Part shown: positions 11,460 through 23,760 of the stretch, piece after piece | Layout of the letters: every line of letters begins with the position of its first letter | Numbering within the stretch: the stretch's first letter is position 1 | NCBI GenBank assembly: GCA_030549775.1 | Contig: CM060171.1 | Location: 60,260,360 to 60,324,359, forward strand | Origin: Tamarix chinensis | Taxonomy: Eukaryota; Streptophyta; Magnoliopsida; Caryophyllales; Tamaricaceae | Length of the DNA stretch: 64,000 bases | Reading direction: 5' to 3' | Notes under the pieces: model-generated | Seen by the model: the letters and a program-made list of their open reading frames with translations, nothing else | Database searches by the model: none | Told to the model about the DNA's origin: nothing | Translations under genes and position numbers: made by a program

Positions 11460-13930
11460 TATAGTATCATATCTTAGTATTTCCTCCTTGAAACAATGCC
11501 TAAATGAATATTGTGTTTGTCTAATATCCAAATTTTTCTTTGGGATAGGTGCCAAGACCTCAACATATCCATGTGTTCCTTTACATAAGGTTTCTACATC
11601 ATTTATGTTATGAAATACATACAAATTAGCATTCACAAAGCATGTCATAATCGTGAATGGTGACCACATGAAATCTTTTACCTCCTACCTTCACGGATCT
11701 TTTTATTCCTTAGTCTTCGAATAACTATGACATGAGCTTTAGAAAAAAATTTCACAACCAAATTCAATTGCCTCTTCTACAAGGTAAGCTTTAATAGTAC
11801 ACTCTTTGGGTATATTAGAATTCCTCATATACCCTTTTATATATTTAATCATATGATCAAAGGGATACATCTAATGACTATGAACAAAGCAACATAATAT
11901 GACCTCCCTAACCAAATAAACTATCAAATGAACCATAATGATGGCAGAAAATGTAACTCAAGCTGAAATAATGTAATACCAAGTTATTGTTGCATTGAGT
12001 GGGATCAATAACATTGTTGCACAAGTCCTAATAGAAAAAATAAAGTATAGATATGGCATTACAAAATCATTCAAGTATAATAGAATGTGTAACAACTAGT
12101 AGAAAAGTTTGAAGGAGAACATGATGATCGTGAAACTTTATCCCCACCAATTTCAAGATATTCATGGTCAAAAGGCTTAAGATGTTTGATGAATACCCAT
12201 TCGAAACTTTAACTCCACATAAGCACTGGAAAAAAGAAAATTTCTCTTATTTCGACAGAGTGTGACATATTGGAGATAGAAATTTTTGGTCTCTTACATC
12301 CTCTTGTTGTAATTCCTTGTTGATATCCATATGAACCACATCCTTCTAAGAATTGTGTCCATCCTTTGTATTGAAAGGAAAATTTAGAAGCATACCAATG
12401 AGATTATTAGATATATTCTTCTCAATATGCATGACATCAAGGTAATTTTGGATAAACAAAGCTTTCCAATATGGAAGGGAGAAGAATATAGACCTCTCCT
12501 TCCAACCACTTAAAGGAATTTCTTTGGCATTCTTTTAAAAAAATACAAACTCAAGTCTCACACCTTTTCAAATAATTGGTCACCTCTTAAAGGCCTTGTA
12601 GTTAATGATTCTTATGAATACCCATTAAAGGTCTTTTGTTTCCTACAAGAACGATTGTTAGTAGGCGGGAGTCTATGTTGTATAAGATAAGCAATCTTCT
12701 TGTTATATTTCAACTTATATAAGTTTATGTTCTCCTCACATATAAGACATGCATAATGCCCATGAAAACTATCTCTAGAGAGGTTATTGTATGTTGGAAA
12801 ATCATTTATCATGCAAAAGATTATTACCCTCAAGTTTAAATCCTCTTAGCGATGTGCATCAATCCATGATCTCACATATTCTTTAAATCCTCGATAAGAG
12901 GTGATAAATAAACATCTAAATCATGGCTCAACTAATTAGGCTATGAAACTATCATCAACAACATCAAGTACTTATGCTTCATGTATAAAGATAGAGGAAG
13001 ATTATATATTTCCAAGATCACCAACCATAGACTATAGTTCACATACATACTAAAAGGATTCATTTCATTAGTAGATAGTGGAAGGTGTAGGTTCCTTAGC
13101 TCATGGCTAAAATACGAGAACTTATGACTAAAGGCATTCTAATGAGGATAATCTACTAGATGTCTTAGCTTCCTATCATATATCCTCTTAGTTTCATGTC
13201 ATGTAAAGTTATTTGCTTCTTCAGGTTGTTCAACAAACATTGATGTCTAGGTATTATAAAAAAATACCACAATACCTTTGATGAAAAACTACCTTTCTTA
13301 AACCTTAGTTCTTATCATTTTGAAAAATAGTTTAGCAACAAATTATCATTTTGATACATGGTGCAATATAATTTTTGTCATGTGATGATTTTTTAATAAT
13401 TTAATCCCATAGAGAAGAGAGTAACTGGAAGCAAAATTATCCTCAAGAAGAATTTCTCTCTATAGTTCAAGTAGTGAGGAAAAACCCTTGTCACTCTACC
13501 CATGACATACTTTCAGGTTGTATAGTTTTATCATAGCCAATAACTTTGTGAAATTTACACGGCCATCATACTATATTAGCAACCAAATTATCAAACACAT
13601 CGGGACGACCCATAAAGTTGTCTCTCATTCCATTTGCTAGGCTTTCAAATGGTTCAACCTCAAATGTATCATAATTATCATCATTTATTCTATGGTCCAC
13701 TAATTATCTCCTTATGCAATATTCATTGAGTGTACCCCTTGGCCATATGGCATACATCAATAGATGGCTCTTGATTTCATGCGATGTCATATTTATAAAA
13801 TGGTAACACATAGTGAAGGGACACTTTATTTAGTTATGATTTCCATAATAAATAGTAGAAAAACTAATGAAATCCTCTACTCCATCGGAATATTCATTAT
13901 CCATATATTTTGCATGCATCCACTTTCTCT
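11460..13930 (-). pseudogene. TNP2-type CACTA transposase, decayed (Transpos_assoc, Transposase_21, DUF4218 pieces)
   Basis: TNP2 is the DDE-type transposase that cuts CACTA elements out. Reading the minus strand downward gives family pieces in the right order with frameshifts and stops. These are a Transpos_assoc-like segment (YSDGVEDFISF, about 13905-13790), LYMKHKYLMLL and DLDVYLSPLIEDLKN (about 13010-12890), and MINDFPTYNNLS with HYACLICEE (12833-12612; the usual form is a CPxC motif). They are followed by YWKALF, YLDVMHIEKN (about 12480-12400), then DUF4218-like MVHLIVYLVREV and MYPFDHMIKYIKGYMRN (about 11940-11810) and YLVEEAIEFG. The open stretch 11457-11669 is the C-terminal continuation. 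No single frame is intact, so no active product is expected. Confidence 0.8.
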
Positions 13931-14819
13931 CTATGTTTATACACTATAATCCTCATAAAAATCTCAACTAAGCTTAGGAACAACAACCAATGTAATTCAA
14001 CATGAATTAAAATATGAATCATACATAAAAATAACTATATATAACATGATATATACTAATTAAGGCTACCCAAATTCACAGAAACCATGAATATACACAT
14101 GCATCTAAGAAAATTCAGCTTCTACAAAACATACAAGAGAAGAAGATAAGGAGAAATTTAATTACTCAAAATAAACTGGTAGAGACTAAGGTTATCATTG
14201 TTCAAACAACTATATGCTTAGGCACTTATAACTTCCACTAGAGAGAGTAACGGGTAGGGAGCAACATACACATAAATAAAAATTACATGGAGATAAGCTT
14301 GGAACTTTGAATAGGATGAAAAATAAAGATAGTGGAATAACTCAAAAGGAACAATGATAGGAAAATAAGAAATGAGAAGTGAATATATCGTAGGCAGAGA
14401 GAGGGTGTCCTGAGAGATGGTATGGGAGAAGGAAAAATAAAAAATGGCACAAATGAAATAAAATTTTAATTTATCATAAAATACTATGTCAATAGCACAA
14501 ACATACCAATCGTAGTTTTATACCCCAACATTTTATCTAATCTTAATCTCAATTAATGAATATTTTAACCTAATCTAAATTTGAATTTTTTTTATCATTT
14601 TTATTTTTTTAACTTAATCCTAACCCCTGATAATTGATAGATAAAATTTTATCAAGTTTTTTTTAACTTTAAACTTAAACCTAATCCTAATTTTAAATAA
14701 TATATATCTTCCTTTTTCTTTTCTCCTTTTCTTTTCCCTTTTTCTTTATTTTTTTCTTCCCATCCCTCCTGACTTGCACACTAGCTTCCCTTTCTTTTTA
14801 CCTTTGGGCAAAACATACC

Positions 14820-15245
14820 CCAACCCCCATGCACCCATGTCACCGTTGCCTATCCCTTCCTTATCATGCACAACAATCCCTACACACCATTAGCCACTCC
14901 CTACTTGTTGGTGACCACCGATTCCATCACAACACTACTGCCACCTTTGCTACCAACCATCATTGGCCCCGTATCCACCACACCACCACCTTACCTGCTA
15001 ACCATCACTACCCTAAAATGCCCTTTTATTTTCCCTCTCCTTGTTGGCCTAATTTAGTTTAGTTGAGGCAAGTCCCCTATACCCTCCCACATTACCCACA
15101 CCTCAGCTTATCCAACTCCTTCCCTGACCTATGCCACCTTGCCTTCTCCTTGGACCACTACCTTGGCCTCCATTGTGCACCGCCTCTTGCATGAGTCCTT
15201 CCACTTTTTTAGTTATCTCCATTTTTCCTCCCTCTCCTTAGTTTT
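14820..15245. other. Pyrimidine-rich block of LTR-A
   Basis: C- and CT-rich stretch. Open frames at 14829-15062 and 14866-15057 are proline/threonine/histidine-rich products of composition with no family match. On the minus strand (the LTR orientation) it is purine-rich like the 3' parts of the other LTRs. Confidence 0.5.
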
Positions 15246-15460
15246 CTTCCGTTAATTCTTTTGAGTCTAATCTTGCTGTATTTTTAGATTCTAGGTGATA
15301 CTTCGTAGGTATTAGAGGAAGTGTTGTAGGGTTTACGTGCTTAGAGATAGGAGGCACTTAAAGAAAGGATATATGTCATAGCTAGCACATTTTTTATATA
15401 TATGTAATGTGCATATTTATATGTGATATCATGTTTGAAATGGTTATATAGATAATGCTA

Positions 15461-16162
15461 TGTTGTGGAATTATCATGGATTTAAAGAGATCCAAACCAA
15501 ATTGGAATTAACAAGATTATAAACAATTGAGGATTCGATTACAAAATAGAACAATTAAGGAAAAATTATAGATCTTTATTCATCCTCTGGTATAATTATA
15601 GGATGATTAAACTAATCAATCGATCAATTACATAAATCTACAATTCTCTTTGAATGGAAAATTACATGGAGAAGAAGAAGAAGAAGAAGAAGAAGAAGAA
15701 GAAGAAGAAGAAGAAGAAGAAGAAGAAGAAGAAGAAGAAGAAGAAGAAGAAGAAGAAGAAGAAGAAGAAGAAGAAGAAGAAGAAGAAGAAGAAGAAGAAG
15801 AAGAAGAAGAAGAAGAAGAAGAAGAAGAAGAAGAAGAAGAAAAGAAGAAGAAGAAGAAGAAGAAGAAGAAGAAGAAGAAGAAGAAGAAGAAGAAGAAGAA
15901 GAAGAATTTGGGACAAACCCTATGGGGCAAAACAATGTGTTTTGAAAATAAAGCAAAAACACGAGACCCTCATATTTATTTCTTTACTATCGACTTTTTC
16001 CCAAAGCATATCAAATATTTCTCTTAGAAATACAAATAGTGCTTATTAACATGGTACCCCTATGTTTCTTACATAAATCTCCATACTACACTAAACTTCT
16101 CCAACACTTGCAAAAGCCAATACAATATTATGTTGTGTTCAAATATCCAGCCAAAACTCACA
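15461..16162 (-). repeat. Left (3') LTR of the copia element, expanded by a GAA microsatellite
   Basis: It aligns with 18629-19195: shared phrases include GATTAAACTAATCAATC, GGTACCCC followed by TGTTTC, and AAACTTCTCCAACAC. Read on the minus strand it starts TGTGAGTTTTGG right after the polypurine tract and ends CCACAACA. About 238 of its 702 bases are the GAA tract that the sister LTR lacks. Confidence 0.8.
15669..15906 (+). repeat. (GAA)n microsatellite, about 79 units
   Basis: Almost pure GAA/AAG over 238 bases with one irregularity near 15840-15845. The six overlapping open frames here (poly-Glu, poly-Lys, poly-Arg, poly-Ser, poly-Leu, poly-Phe) are translations of this repeat and not genes. 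The equivalent site in the sister LTR (18843-18855) has only about four units. Confidence 0.97.
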
Positions 16163-16174
16163 GTTCTCCACCTT
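16163..16174 (-). other. Polypurine tract of the copia element
   Basis: On the minus strand, AAGGTGGAGAAC directly precedes the TG start of the 3' LTR. This is the usual copia arrangement for plus-strand DNA priming. Confidence 0.6.
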
Positions 16175-16239
16175 GACGTAGTATTTATGATTCATGACAT
16201 GTAAAGGCCTATACCAAAAACTATGGCCCAACAAAGGGC

Positions 16240-16800
16240 TTCATGACATAAACCTACCCACAGTCAGTGGCTACATTAGAATATCAATTGGATTATCCAA
16301 AGTACCCAATTTTACTAACACAACTTTACTTGTAGCAATAGTACCTTAGATAAAGTGATACCTGATGTCAATATGCTTCATTCGATAATGAAAAGAATTC
16401 CAATTCTTCACTAAACAGATAACACTCTGGCTATCACCATGAACAATTGGAGGACCATGACCAAACCCTAACTCTCATACCAAAACACCAAGCCACACTC
16501 TATTATAGCCAAACACATGACCTTAGAACCTCTAAGGTTGAACACTAGCAAACTAGTGTACTTATGATCATTAAGATCACAACTAAGACTAGAGTAACCC
16601 GTCAACATAATAGTCGACAATGCATACTCAATACAAGCCAATACAATACGCATCAAGTACCTCAAAATATACACCACACCTAACCAAGGTGTCTTCAAGA
16701 GACTCACCACACACATACTCACAACATGGGAAATACAATGGTCAGTACTAATCATATTGTATATCAAGCATCATACAGCTATACAGTATGAACCATTGAC
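16240..16800 (-). pseudogene. Copia RNase H and C-terminal Pol remnant
   Basis: The minus-strand reading recalls the end of copia Pol. Pieces are SHVVSMCVVSLLKTPW and VVYILRYLMR (usual form AVKWILRYLRGT), then LTGYSSLSCDLNDHKYTS (usual form GYTDADWAGDLDDRRSTSG) in the open stretch 16468-16767. Further on, a frame-shifted KNWNSFHYRMKHIDIRYHFI segment lies around 16430-16340 (usual form NPVFHSRTKHIDIRYHFIR). The catalytic aspartates of RNase H are partly lost. Stops and shifts are frequent. Confidence 0.7.
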
Positions 16801-17639
16801 TAAGAAAACCACCACAAGCGCTTTGGATTTAGGCACATCCAAAGTCTTTAGCTTGTTCTCATTAGACATTTCTTTTGTTGCGACAAGTAAAACATAACAC
16901 ACAATAACATAATAACTAGTGAAATATCACATACCAATGTCCGAGCTAAAGAGGCCACATCTCTTTAATAACACTAGCAGAATACCAAAAGTTAGAATCA
17001 GCACCAAAATAATCTCTGAGTCTAAAATTTCTCCTGCAGACTAATACTACTTACAATGTATAGTGCATAACTAGATCTACCTAAAGCAATGCCCACTTAC
17101 TCTACTTCCTACCCAGATTCCTCCTCATTAGAAGAATCTATACCATCTAGATTAATAACAATCCCTAGATTGTCTGAAGCACCAAACATACTCTTCTACT
17201 CCACCTTCTTATCAAGAAGGAATTCAAACTCATAAAAGGTAATAGATCTAGATATGATTGGGGTACATTATAAAGACTCATTAGTCATTCCAATAACACT
17301 CCCATGTTTTAGCCGCATCAAACCTAGGCCAGCAACATTTAATTTAGATACTCTCATTGTCACCCCAACTACACCTTCAATAGTTGTGCTAATGGGCTCA
17401 TACAATATCCCGACCCACTTTCCAACTATTACCACCACAAACCCTTTAGCAACCTACGATGTTCCATTCTCAATGACACATTTATAATCTTTTCTATCCA
17501 AGAATCACAGCAAAATCAAGCTCTTGCTCATGTCAGGAACATGACGAGCACCAGACAATGTCTTAACTATACCATCATACATCCTCTCCTTCACACTCCT
17601 AATTCCAGTAACTTTGCATGAAGCATCGTTTCCCATGAT

Positions 17640-18330
17640 AATACTTCCACCTCAAATAGTGTCATATGTTTGGAATTAGCTTTTGTCAGGACATACATGG
17701 TAAGAGCACCTAAAATCCAGAATCCACCTATCAACCAATTTGGTTTGTCCATCTGTGGCAATCAGTACATCACCATCACCATCATCCTCAGTTATGGCAG
17801 CATCACACTCATTAGATACACCATTAAAAGTATACATTGATTTTCTATTTGGACAGTATCTCCTGATATGGCCTTTCATGTGACAATTATGGCATGTCAC
17901 ATTCTTTTACCAACTCTTCGACTTACATTTGGACATATTCTTATCCCCAGACCCCCATTCATATGTCCCCATGGCTACCAATCCCTCACTATGCGAGTCC
18001 CTAGAAGTACCGCTGCTATTCAACTGACTACCAATCAACTCCCATTGTAGCAGGGTTGATTTCATATATTCAAGGACTAACTCATCCTTCCCACAAAAAA
18101 AATTCTCACGAAAATGCTTAAAACTAGCATGCAAATAACACAACAACATAATGGCCAAATCTTCATCATTTAATTTAACATCTATATTTTGCAAATCTAT
18201 AACAATAGAGTCAAATTCATCCAAATGACTTTTCAAAGATTGACCCTCACTAAATTTTAGTTTATGAAGCCGACTCTTTAATAGTAGCTGATTTACTACT
18301 GACTTTATCATATACAATCACTCAAGCTTC
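17640..18330 (-). pseudogene. Copia Gag (UBN2-type capsid, zinc knuckle) running into a broken protease
   Basis: Gag packages the element RNA. The open stretch 17907-18317 carries a UBN2-like capsid segment (KLKFSEGQSLKSHLDEFDSI, DLAIMLLCYLHASFKHF). The next stretch, 17676-17900, begins with a good CCHC zinc knuckle, C-x2-C-x4-H-x4-C (CHNC, GHIRRYC), and then WILDFRCSYHVCP. The last piece is the start of the copia protease, whose active site is normally DSG; here it reads DFR, so the aspartate remains but the motif is broken. A stop separates capsid and knuckle. It lies directly downstream of the primer-binding site as expected. Confidence 0.82.
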
Positions 18331-18613
18331 AACCACAAGTTAGCCACTGTTGGTTCTTTTGCCACTTCCTATAATACCTCATCAGACAAGTATAGTTGTA
18401 TGGTAGAGAGGGTATTTAGATCTAATTCTTCAATTATATTATTTGTCTTCAACTATAGTTTGTTTAAATGATCGAATAAAGCTTTTTCCTATCCACGCTT
18501 AATTAGAATTACCTGCATCTTCAATTTCCATAACCCAAAATTGATGGATCAATTAAAATTTTCAACATTGAATCTTGTGCCTATGCAATTAAATAGATCT
18601 CTTCAATAACGCA

Positions 18614-18625
18614 ACTCTAATATCA
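18614..18625 (-). other. Primer-binding site of the copia element (initiator-Met tRNA type, degenerate)
   Basis: On the minus strand it reads TGATATTAGAGT, which differs at three of twelve positions from TGGTATCAGAGC, the usual initiator-Met site. It lies three bases from the inner edge of the 5' LTR at 18629. Confidence 0.65.
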
Positions 18626-18628
18626 AAT

Positions 18629-19195
18629 TATTATGGAATTAGCATGGATTTAAAGATATCTAAACTAAATCAAAATTAGCAAGATTATGAATAATTGAGG
18701 ATTCAATCACAAAATAGAATAATTGAGGAAAAAGTAGAGATCTTTCTTCGTACTCTTATCTAATTACAAGATAATTAAACTAATCAATCAATCAATTAAT
18801 TACATAAATCTATAATTATCCTTGAATGGATAATTATATGGAGGAGAAGAAGAAGTTAGGACACATGACTCTCGATAACTAGGATTTCATTATGTCTCCT
18901 TTTACAGATTAAAAAGCCCTATGAGGTACAGAAACATGTTGTAGAAATAAAGAAAAACACAGTCCTTATTTAGGAAACACAAGACCATCATGTCTATTTC
19001 CTTACTCTCAAAATTTTCCTAAAACACATCAAATATCTCTCTCAGAAACATAGATAGTGTTTATTAACACGGTACCCCCGTGTTTCACATATAAATCTCC
19101 ATATTACACCAAACTTCTCCAACACCTAATCAAACCAACACAATTCTATGATATGCTCAAATAACTAGTAAAAAATCATGATATTATGATCATGA
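18629..19195 (-). repeat. Right (5') LTR of the copia element
   Basis: It aligns over its length with 15461-16162 apart from the GAA expansion there. A TG-to-TA change affects its inner end. The outer end is followed by the TGCTA target duplication at 19196-19200. Confidence 0.75.
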
Positions 19196-19554
19196 TGCTA
19201 TATGATATGTAGTGTTGTATGTTGGAAAAGTAAGAAAGTTGTGAAGATATACATTTGTGCTTATTATTGGTTGGCATGAATTGGGATATGTGGTATTTGT
19301 GTATAATTATGGTTACACATTTTCATGATATATATATATTAGAGGTTAAAAAATCATTCATATTGGGACTCATAAGGTTTTTGTGAAAATATGGATATTT
19401 TGGCTACCATAGGGTTATTTTTGTCAATATGGGTTCAATATGAAATCTTGGGTATTTTAATGTGGTACACATTTTAAAATATGTTAAATATGTAATGAGG
19501 AACTATTGGAGTAATTATGAATGATCTAAGTCCGATAAAGTGAGAAAATGGTTT

Positions 19555-19925
19555 AAATTGGGTATAGTAACCCTAGAGGCAGGATTGTTATCAAATGTGT
19601 AAAATATTGGAGTTTGACCTTAATTTCTATATATGTTGTTAATATTGGAAATTTAATAATGGGTGTTAAATTTTGTGGTTATAAGATTCTTATGGGAAAA
19701 TTTATGATTAATTTGTGAAATTAGGGTTTTATGGGAAGTTATAAATAATAACCCTAAAGGTAGGTTATTATTACATGTGTAAGACATTGGGGTTAGACCA
19801 TAATTTTTGGGAATATTGTCAATAATAATGTTTTGAGTATGGCTATTGAATTTGGCAATAAAATGAGCACTAGGGAATAAGTTATGCTTAACTCGTAAAA
19901 TTAGGGTTTCTTAGGAGAAATATTT
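19555..19925 (+). repeat. Two-unit tandem duplication, about 180 bp, within LTR-A
   Basis: AACCCTAGAGGCAGG (from about 19569) recurs as AACCCTAAAGGTAGG (from about 19749), each followed by TGTGTAA-A-ATTGG, then a TTGACC/TAGACC phrase. The AAATTAGGGTTT phrase also recurs downstream (about 19715 and 19895). Confidence 0.7.
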
Positions 19926-20114
19926 CTTATCCTTAGGAGATATATTTCGATATCCTATGGTTGTGAATTATGTGTTTAAAATATTTATGTTAAGATTAGG
20001 GTCATATGACTTCCATGTCTATACGTGTGGTTTCATGTTGACCTCGAGATAAATATCCACGAATAAGGTATTTTCATTAAAAGTGAAGGATCATGTGAGT
20101 TAAAACTGGTTATA

Positions 20115-20407
20115 CTCATCTGTTCCACCAAACAAGAATAGTGGCTAGGAGATTTATGTCTTAGGGTTGTATATTATTGATACTGATACACCAATTGAGA
20201 ATAATGGCTAGGAGCTTTAGTCCTTGGCATTGTATATTATTGATTATGTTTCAGCTGTTGAGAATAGCGGGGTCCAAAAACTCAATTTGAAATAAATCAT
20301 TGGAATGATCTTATGTACCGATAAGAAATTAATCACGTAAAGTGAACGATCACATAAGTTAGGATTGATTGTACCTATCTATTCCACTAGACAATAATAG
20401 TGTCAGG
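20115..20407 (+). repeat. 62-63 bp minisatellite in LTR-A, left part (split by LTR-B)
   Basis: Units carry GAATAGTGGCTAGGAG, then TTAGGGTTGTATATTATTGAT, then a TTCCACCA or TTGAGA phrase. Copies lie near 20134 and 20197 with further decayed copies to 20407. It resumes at 23619 on the far side of LTR-B. Confidence 0.75.
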
Positions 20408-20985
20408 TGTAAAACCCTCATTTTACTACTTAATAATTTCATTTTGTATAAGTGTTAATGATAGAATTAATGAGTGTTACTGTTACACCTAGCATAAGTC
20501 ATGTTCCTTCATATTTTTTACGTTAAGTGCTAAGGCTCAAAACAAGTTAGATCCCAAAAACAATAATCAAAATGAGAGATAATATCATAGAGAAAAGGTA
20601 CATTTAAATATTCTCTTTACAAAAACATTAATCAAAATACAAGGGACATAATAGTCCAAAGAAAAACTAATTACAACAAAAATTAGAACACAAAAGGTAC
20701 AACACTTATTTGCCTTAAATCTTAGATCAGTAAGCCCATTTCGAGAATGATAGCTCTTCTTAAGGGATCCACTTATCCTTGCCTCAATTATATGTCTTGA
20801 ATCACTCAATGCCCTTCATATAGTCATATGTAAATGTAGTATCAATATTACTTTCTCATACTGAGTAAATCACAATACCTCAACAGAGGGAGCATACCTA
20901 TATTGCATATAGTCACACAATAATTCTAAAAACATACTCAAAGCACAAAGTACATGTCATAACAATATACTATAATCATGGAATT

Positions 20986-21021
<36 letters not shown>

Positions 21022-23618
21022 CATCATCATCATCATCATCAAAGTCTCATACTCAGCAGTCAATCATACTTAATCAATTCACATCATCTCAAAGTATGAA
21101 TAGCCATTTCAAAACCATAACCACAACTAACTTATCAACTCAATACCAAATACCAAGGTAGGGCACTGATTCTTCTACCCAAAAAAAAAAAAATACAAAA
21201 TAGGTATCAAGGCCATCAAACAAATACTTCTTTATTTTTTATCTTATTTGAGGGGATACTATCAACCTAGGGATACTAAGGTTCGTCCAGTCATACTAGT
21301 GCCCGGAAGCAACATAATACCCTTAATCTAGAACCCAAGGATATATCGGTACACTGGTTATACTGGCACACATAGGTAATATAGTATCATTTAACCTTTG
21401 TTATCTAATCGTTAAGTATTGATATTTCCTATAGGGCTCGTAGGTTACTCATAGAGTAGATAGGGCCTTACTAGGGTACATCAGCACACTAGAAAACTAA
21501 AACTAAACAAGAGATATACCTCATCTCTAAGGTAACTAACATTAAAGAGAAACCATTCCCAAACTCAAGTTCTTCTACTTTAAGTATTAGTATTTTATAA
21601 GGTGATCACAAAGATCAGACATTGTATAATAATTCTCGTTTCCATACTTAACCATTTTCCTTTGTTTTCAGTTATTGAGGTAAACCCTAAGGTCAACATT
21701 AAGGTCAACTTATCAAAGTATAAGGCTATCTTAGGTCCAATTATTCATATTAGACGCATTAGGTCGAAAATGACTAAAATGCCCTCAAAACCTTAATTCC
21801 ATCATTATTATCTAAAGTTTGTACCAAACATTTTTATTATGAGAATTTATCATGAAAAAGATAAATGATAATAATTCAAAATATGTTATCTTTTAGGTAA
21901 TCTTTACGATTTAGCAATTACTTATATTTTTCACTTTTCATGCATTTAGTAAGTTACACGCACAAGCCCTAATCATGTGTTTCTATGAGTCATATATTCC
22001 ATGCAGCATGTACATAAATCTTTATAGCATAATAAGGCATTTAATAGGGAAATTAACATTATGGTACATGTAGAGAAACATTCATAACCCTAGATCAAGC
22101 ATATAGCAATTATCTTATTTTAGCCTAAATGATGCGTTCTTACTTTCATGCTAATTACACTATCCCTAACTACATATGCGATAATAATCATGGAACACTT
22201 ATCATGGTAATAAAATCTTAAATGATCCAGTTTTTAATCCCTAACAAAATCTAGACATACATACATTAATCATTTAACATATTAACAACAAATTGTACGT
22301 ACCATATATTTTAGCATGTTATCAACTTATCATGCATTTCATTATACTTGCATAATATAAAACCCTATCATGATTCTAAAACTATACAAATCCTAGAATG
22401 CTCACGCATAATTTATTCCGCCTTATGAGTGATTGGATTTACCTAAATCCAAGTTACACAAAAATAACAAAAGATCATCTCCTCCAAGATCCTCAAAGAT
22501 TACCTAATAAATTAATACCCAACGATAATTATATTAACATTTAATATAACAGAACGATAACCTAAAATTAACTAAAATACAAATGGGAAAAATGTTTTAA
22601 AATAACCGGGTGAAGAAAATGGCATAGATTGAGCATGGTCATGTGAGGGTGGCACACAGCCTTACATGTTACACATGTATGGGTTGAGAAGGTAGAGCAT
22701 GCATAAACTGGATGTACACGAGGCACATAGGTGTGCGAGGAGAGAATGAGAAGAGAAGTGCATAGGTTGTGTGAAGGTTGTGCATGTGCCCTATAAGGGA
22801 GGCATGTTTGAGGCGTGTGAGGATACATGGGTTATGCACAAAAAATGTATGAGGTGGGACGATTAAGTAGTGTGAGGACCCACATGTGCCTCAATTAAAA
22901 AGAAATAGGGTGTGATGGGGAGAGAAATAAAAAGTGCATTGTGTTGGAGATGGTTAGCAATGATGAGGGGAACTAATAGGGAGGCTATGCTCGTCATTTT
23001 TTAGGGAAAATTATGGTGGTTTAGTGATGGTGTTAGTGGTGTTGTAGGGAGAAAGGGAAAGAAGAAGAAGAAGATGAATAAAGGAGGAGGAGGACGATGA
23101 GGATGAGGAGACGCAAGAGGATGAGGAGAAGGAATAAAGGGGGTTGGTTTCACTAAATTCAAAGACCAAGAAAGGGGAGAGGAAGACTTATATAGATGAT
23201 GGCATGCATGGGCAAGTCAAGAAAGACACGCATGAGGGAAACATAGGTCAGATGCATGGCGTAAAGGGGAGATGGCATGGGAGAGAATAATACATCAGAG
23301 AAGATGGTGTAGAAGATCAAAAATATTAATATGGTAGGGGTAATAATTTGGCCAGCTAAACCAGGGAAGAAAATAATTGATTAACGTAATTGAGGTTTCT
23401 AGGTAAAACGGATAAGGGTCAAGGTCTCAACTACAAGTAAAATTAATGACCTAAATTATATTTAGATTTAACCTAAATAAATTTTAATATACATAATATG
23501 TCATAATAATATATGTAAAAATAATACATTTACCACATAACATCCTATAATAATTATTATAACTAATTAAACACAATTAACATTTTATAATTAGGGAATT
23601 TAAAAATGGGTTATTACA
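20408..23618 (+). mobile_element. LTR-B: solo LTR (3,211 bp)
   Basis: Ends TGTAAAACCC and GGGTTATTACA form TG...CA inverted ends. The 5-bp flanks are TCAGG (20403-20407) and TTAGG (23619-23623), a target duplication with one change. The interrupted 62-bp minisatellite resumes exactly at the right end, confirming the borders. Motifs shared with LTR-C and LTR-E in the same order are GTTACTGTTACACC near the start, AAGTGCTAAGGC, a TACTGAGTAA phrase, and a purine-rich block near the 3' end (about 22890-23330). No coding potential; the minus-strand open frames at 20585-20809 and 22568-22828 match nothing. It was inserted into LTR-A. Confidence 0.82.
20985..21041 (+). repeat. Compound (CA)n(TA)n(TCA)n microsatellite
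   Basis: Three simple repeats in series inside LTR-B. Confidence 0.95.
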
Positions 23619-23760
23619 TTAGGAGCTTTATACCCTAGGATTGTATATTATTGATACCATTCCATCGGTTGAGAATAGTGGCAAAGAGCTTTATGTCCTA
23701 GGGTTGTATATTATTGACATTGTTCCATCAATTGTGAATAGTGTATTTCCTGAACTTAAT
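23619..23760 (+). repeat. 62-63 bp minisatellite in LTR-A, right part
   Basis: Two further units (AGGAGCTTTATACCCTAGG near 23621 and AGAGCTTTATGTCCTAGGG near 23685) continue the array that stops at 20407. The open frame 23641-23823 is this repeat read in frame. Confidence 0.75.

Larger units (their letters stand above)
15461..19195 (-). mobile_element. Ty1/copia LTR retrotransposon, internally deleted, coding strand minus
   Basis: Two related LTRs (15461-16162 and 18629-19195) flank about 2.5 kb, with a probable 5-bp duplication TGCTA at 15456-15460 and 19196-19200. A degenerate initiator-Met primer site lies at 18614-18625 and a polypurine-type GGTGGAGAAC (minus strand) at 16163-16172. Order on the minus strand is gag with a zinc knuckle, a protease start, a gap, then the end of RNase H. 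Integrase and the reverse transcriptase core are missing or beyond recognition, so the element is dead. Copia internals are normally above 4 kb. It lies inside LTR-A. The exact right end of the right LTR is slightly uncertain because of a small ATCATGAT duplication. Confidence 0.82.

Noticed and set aside
15624..16049. Six overlapping open frames of 84-131 residues on both strands
   Set aside because: All are translations of the GAA microsatellite in its different frames.
17254..17487. 77-residue open frame on the plus strand inside the copia element
   Set aside because: It is antisense to the Pol region of the minus-strand copia and has no family likeness.
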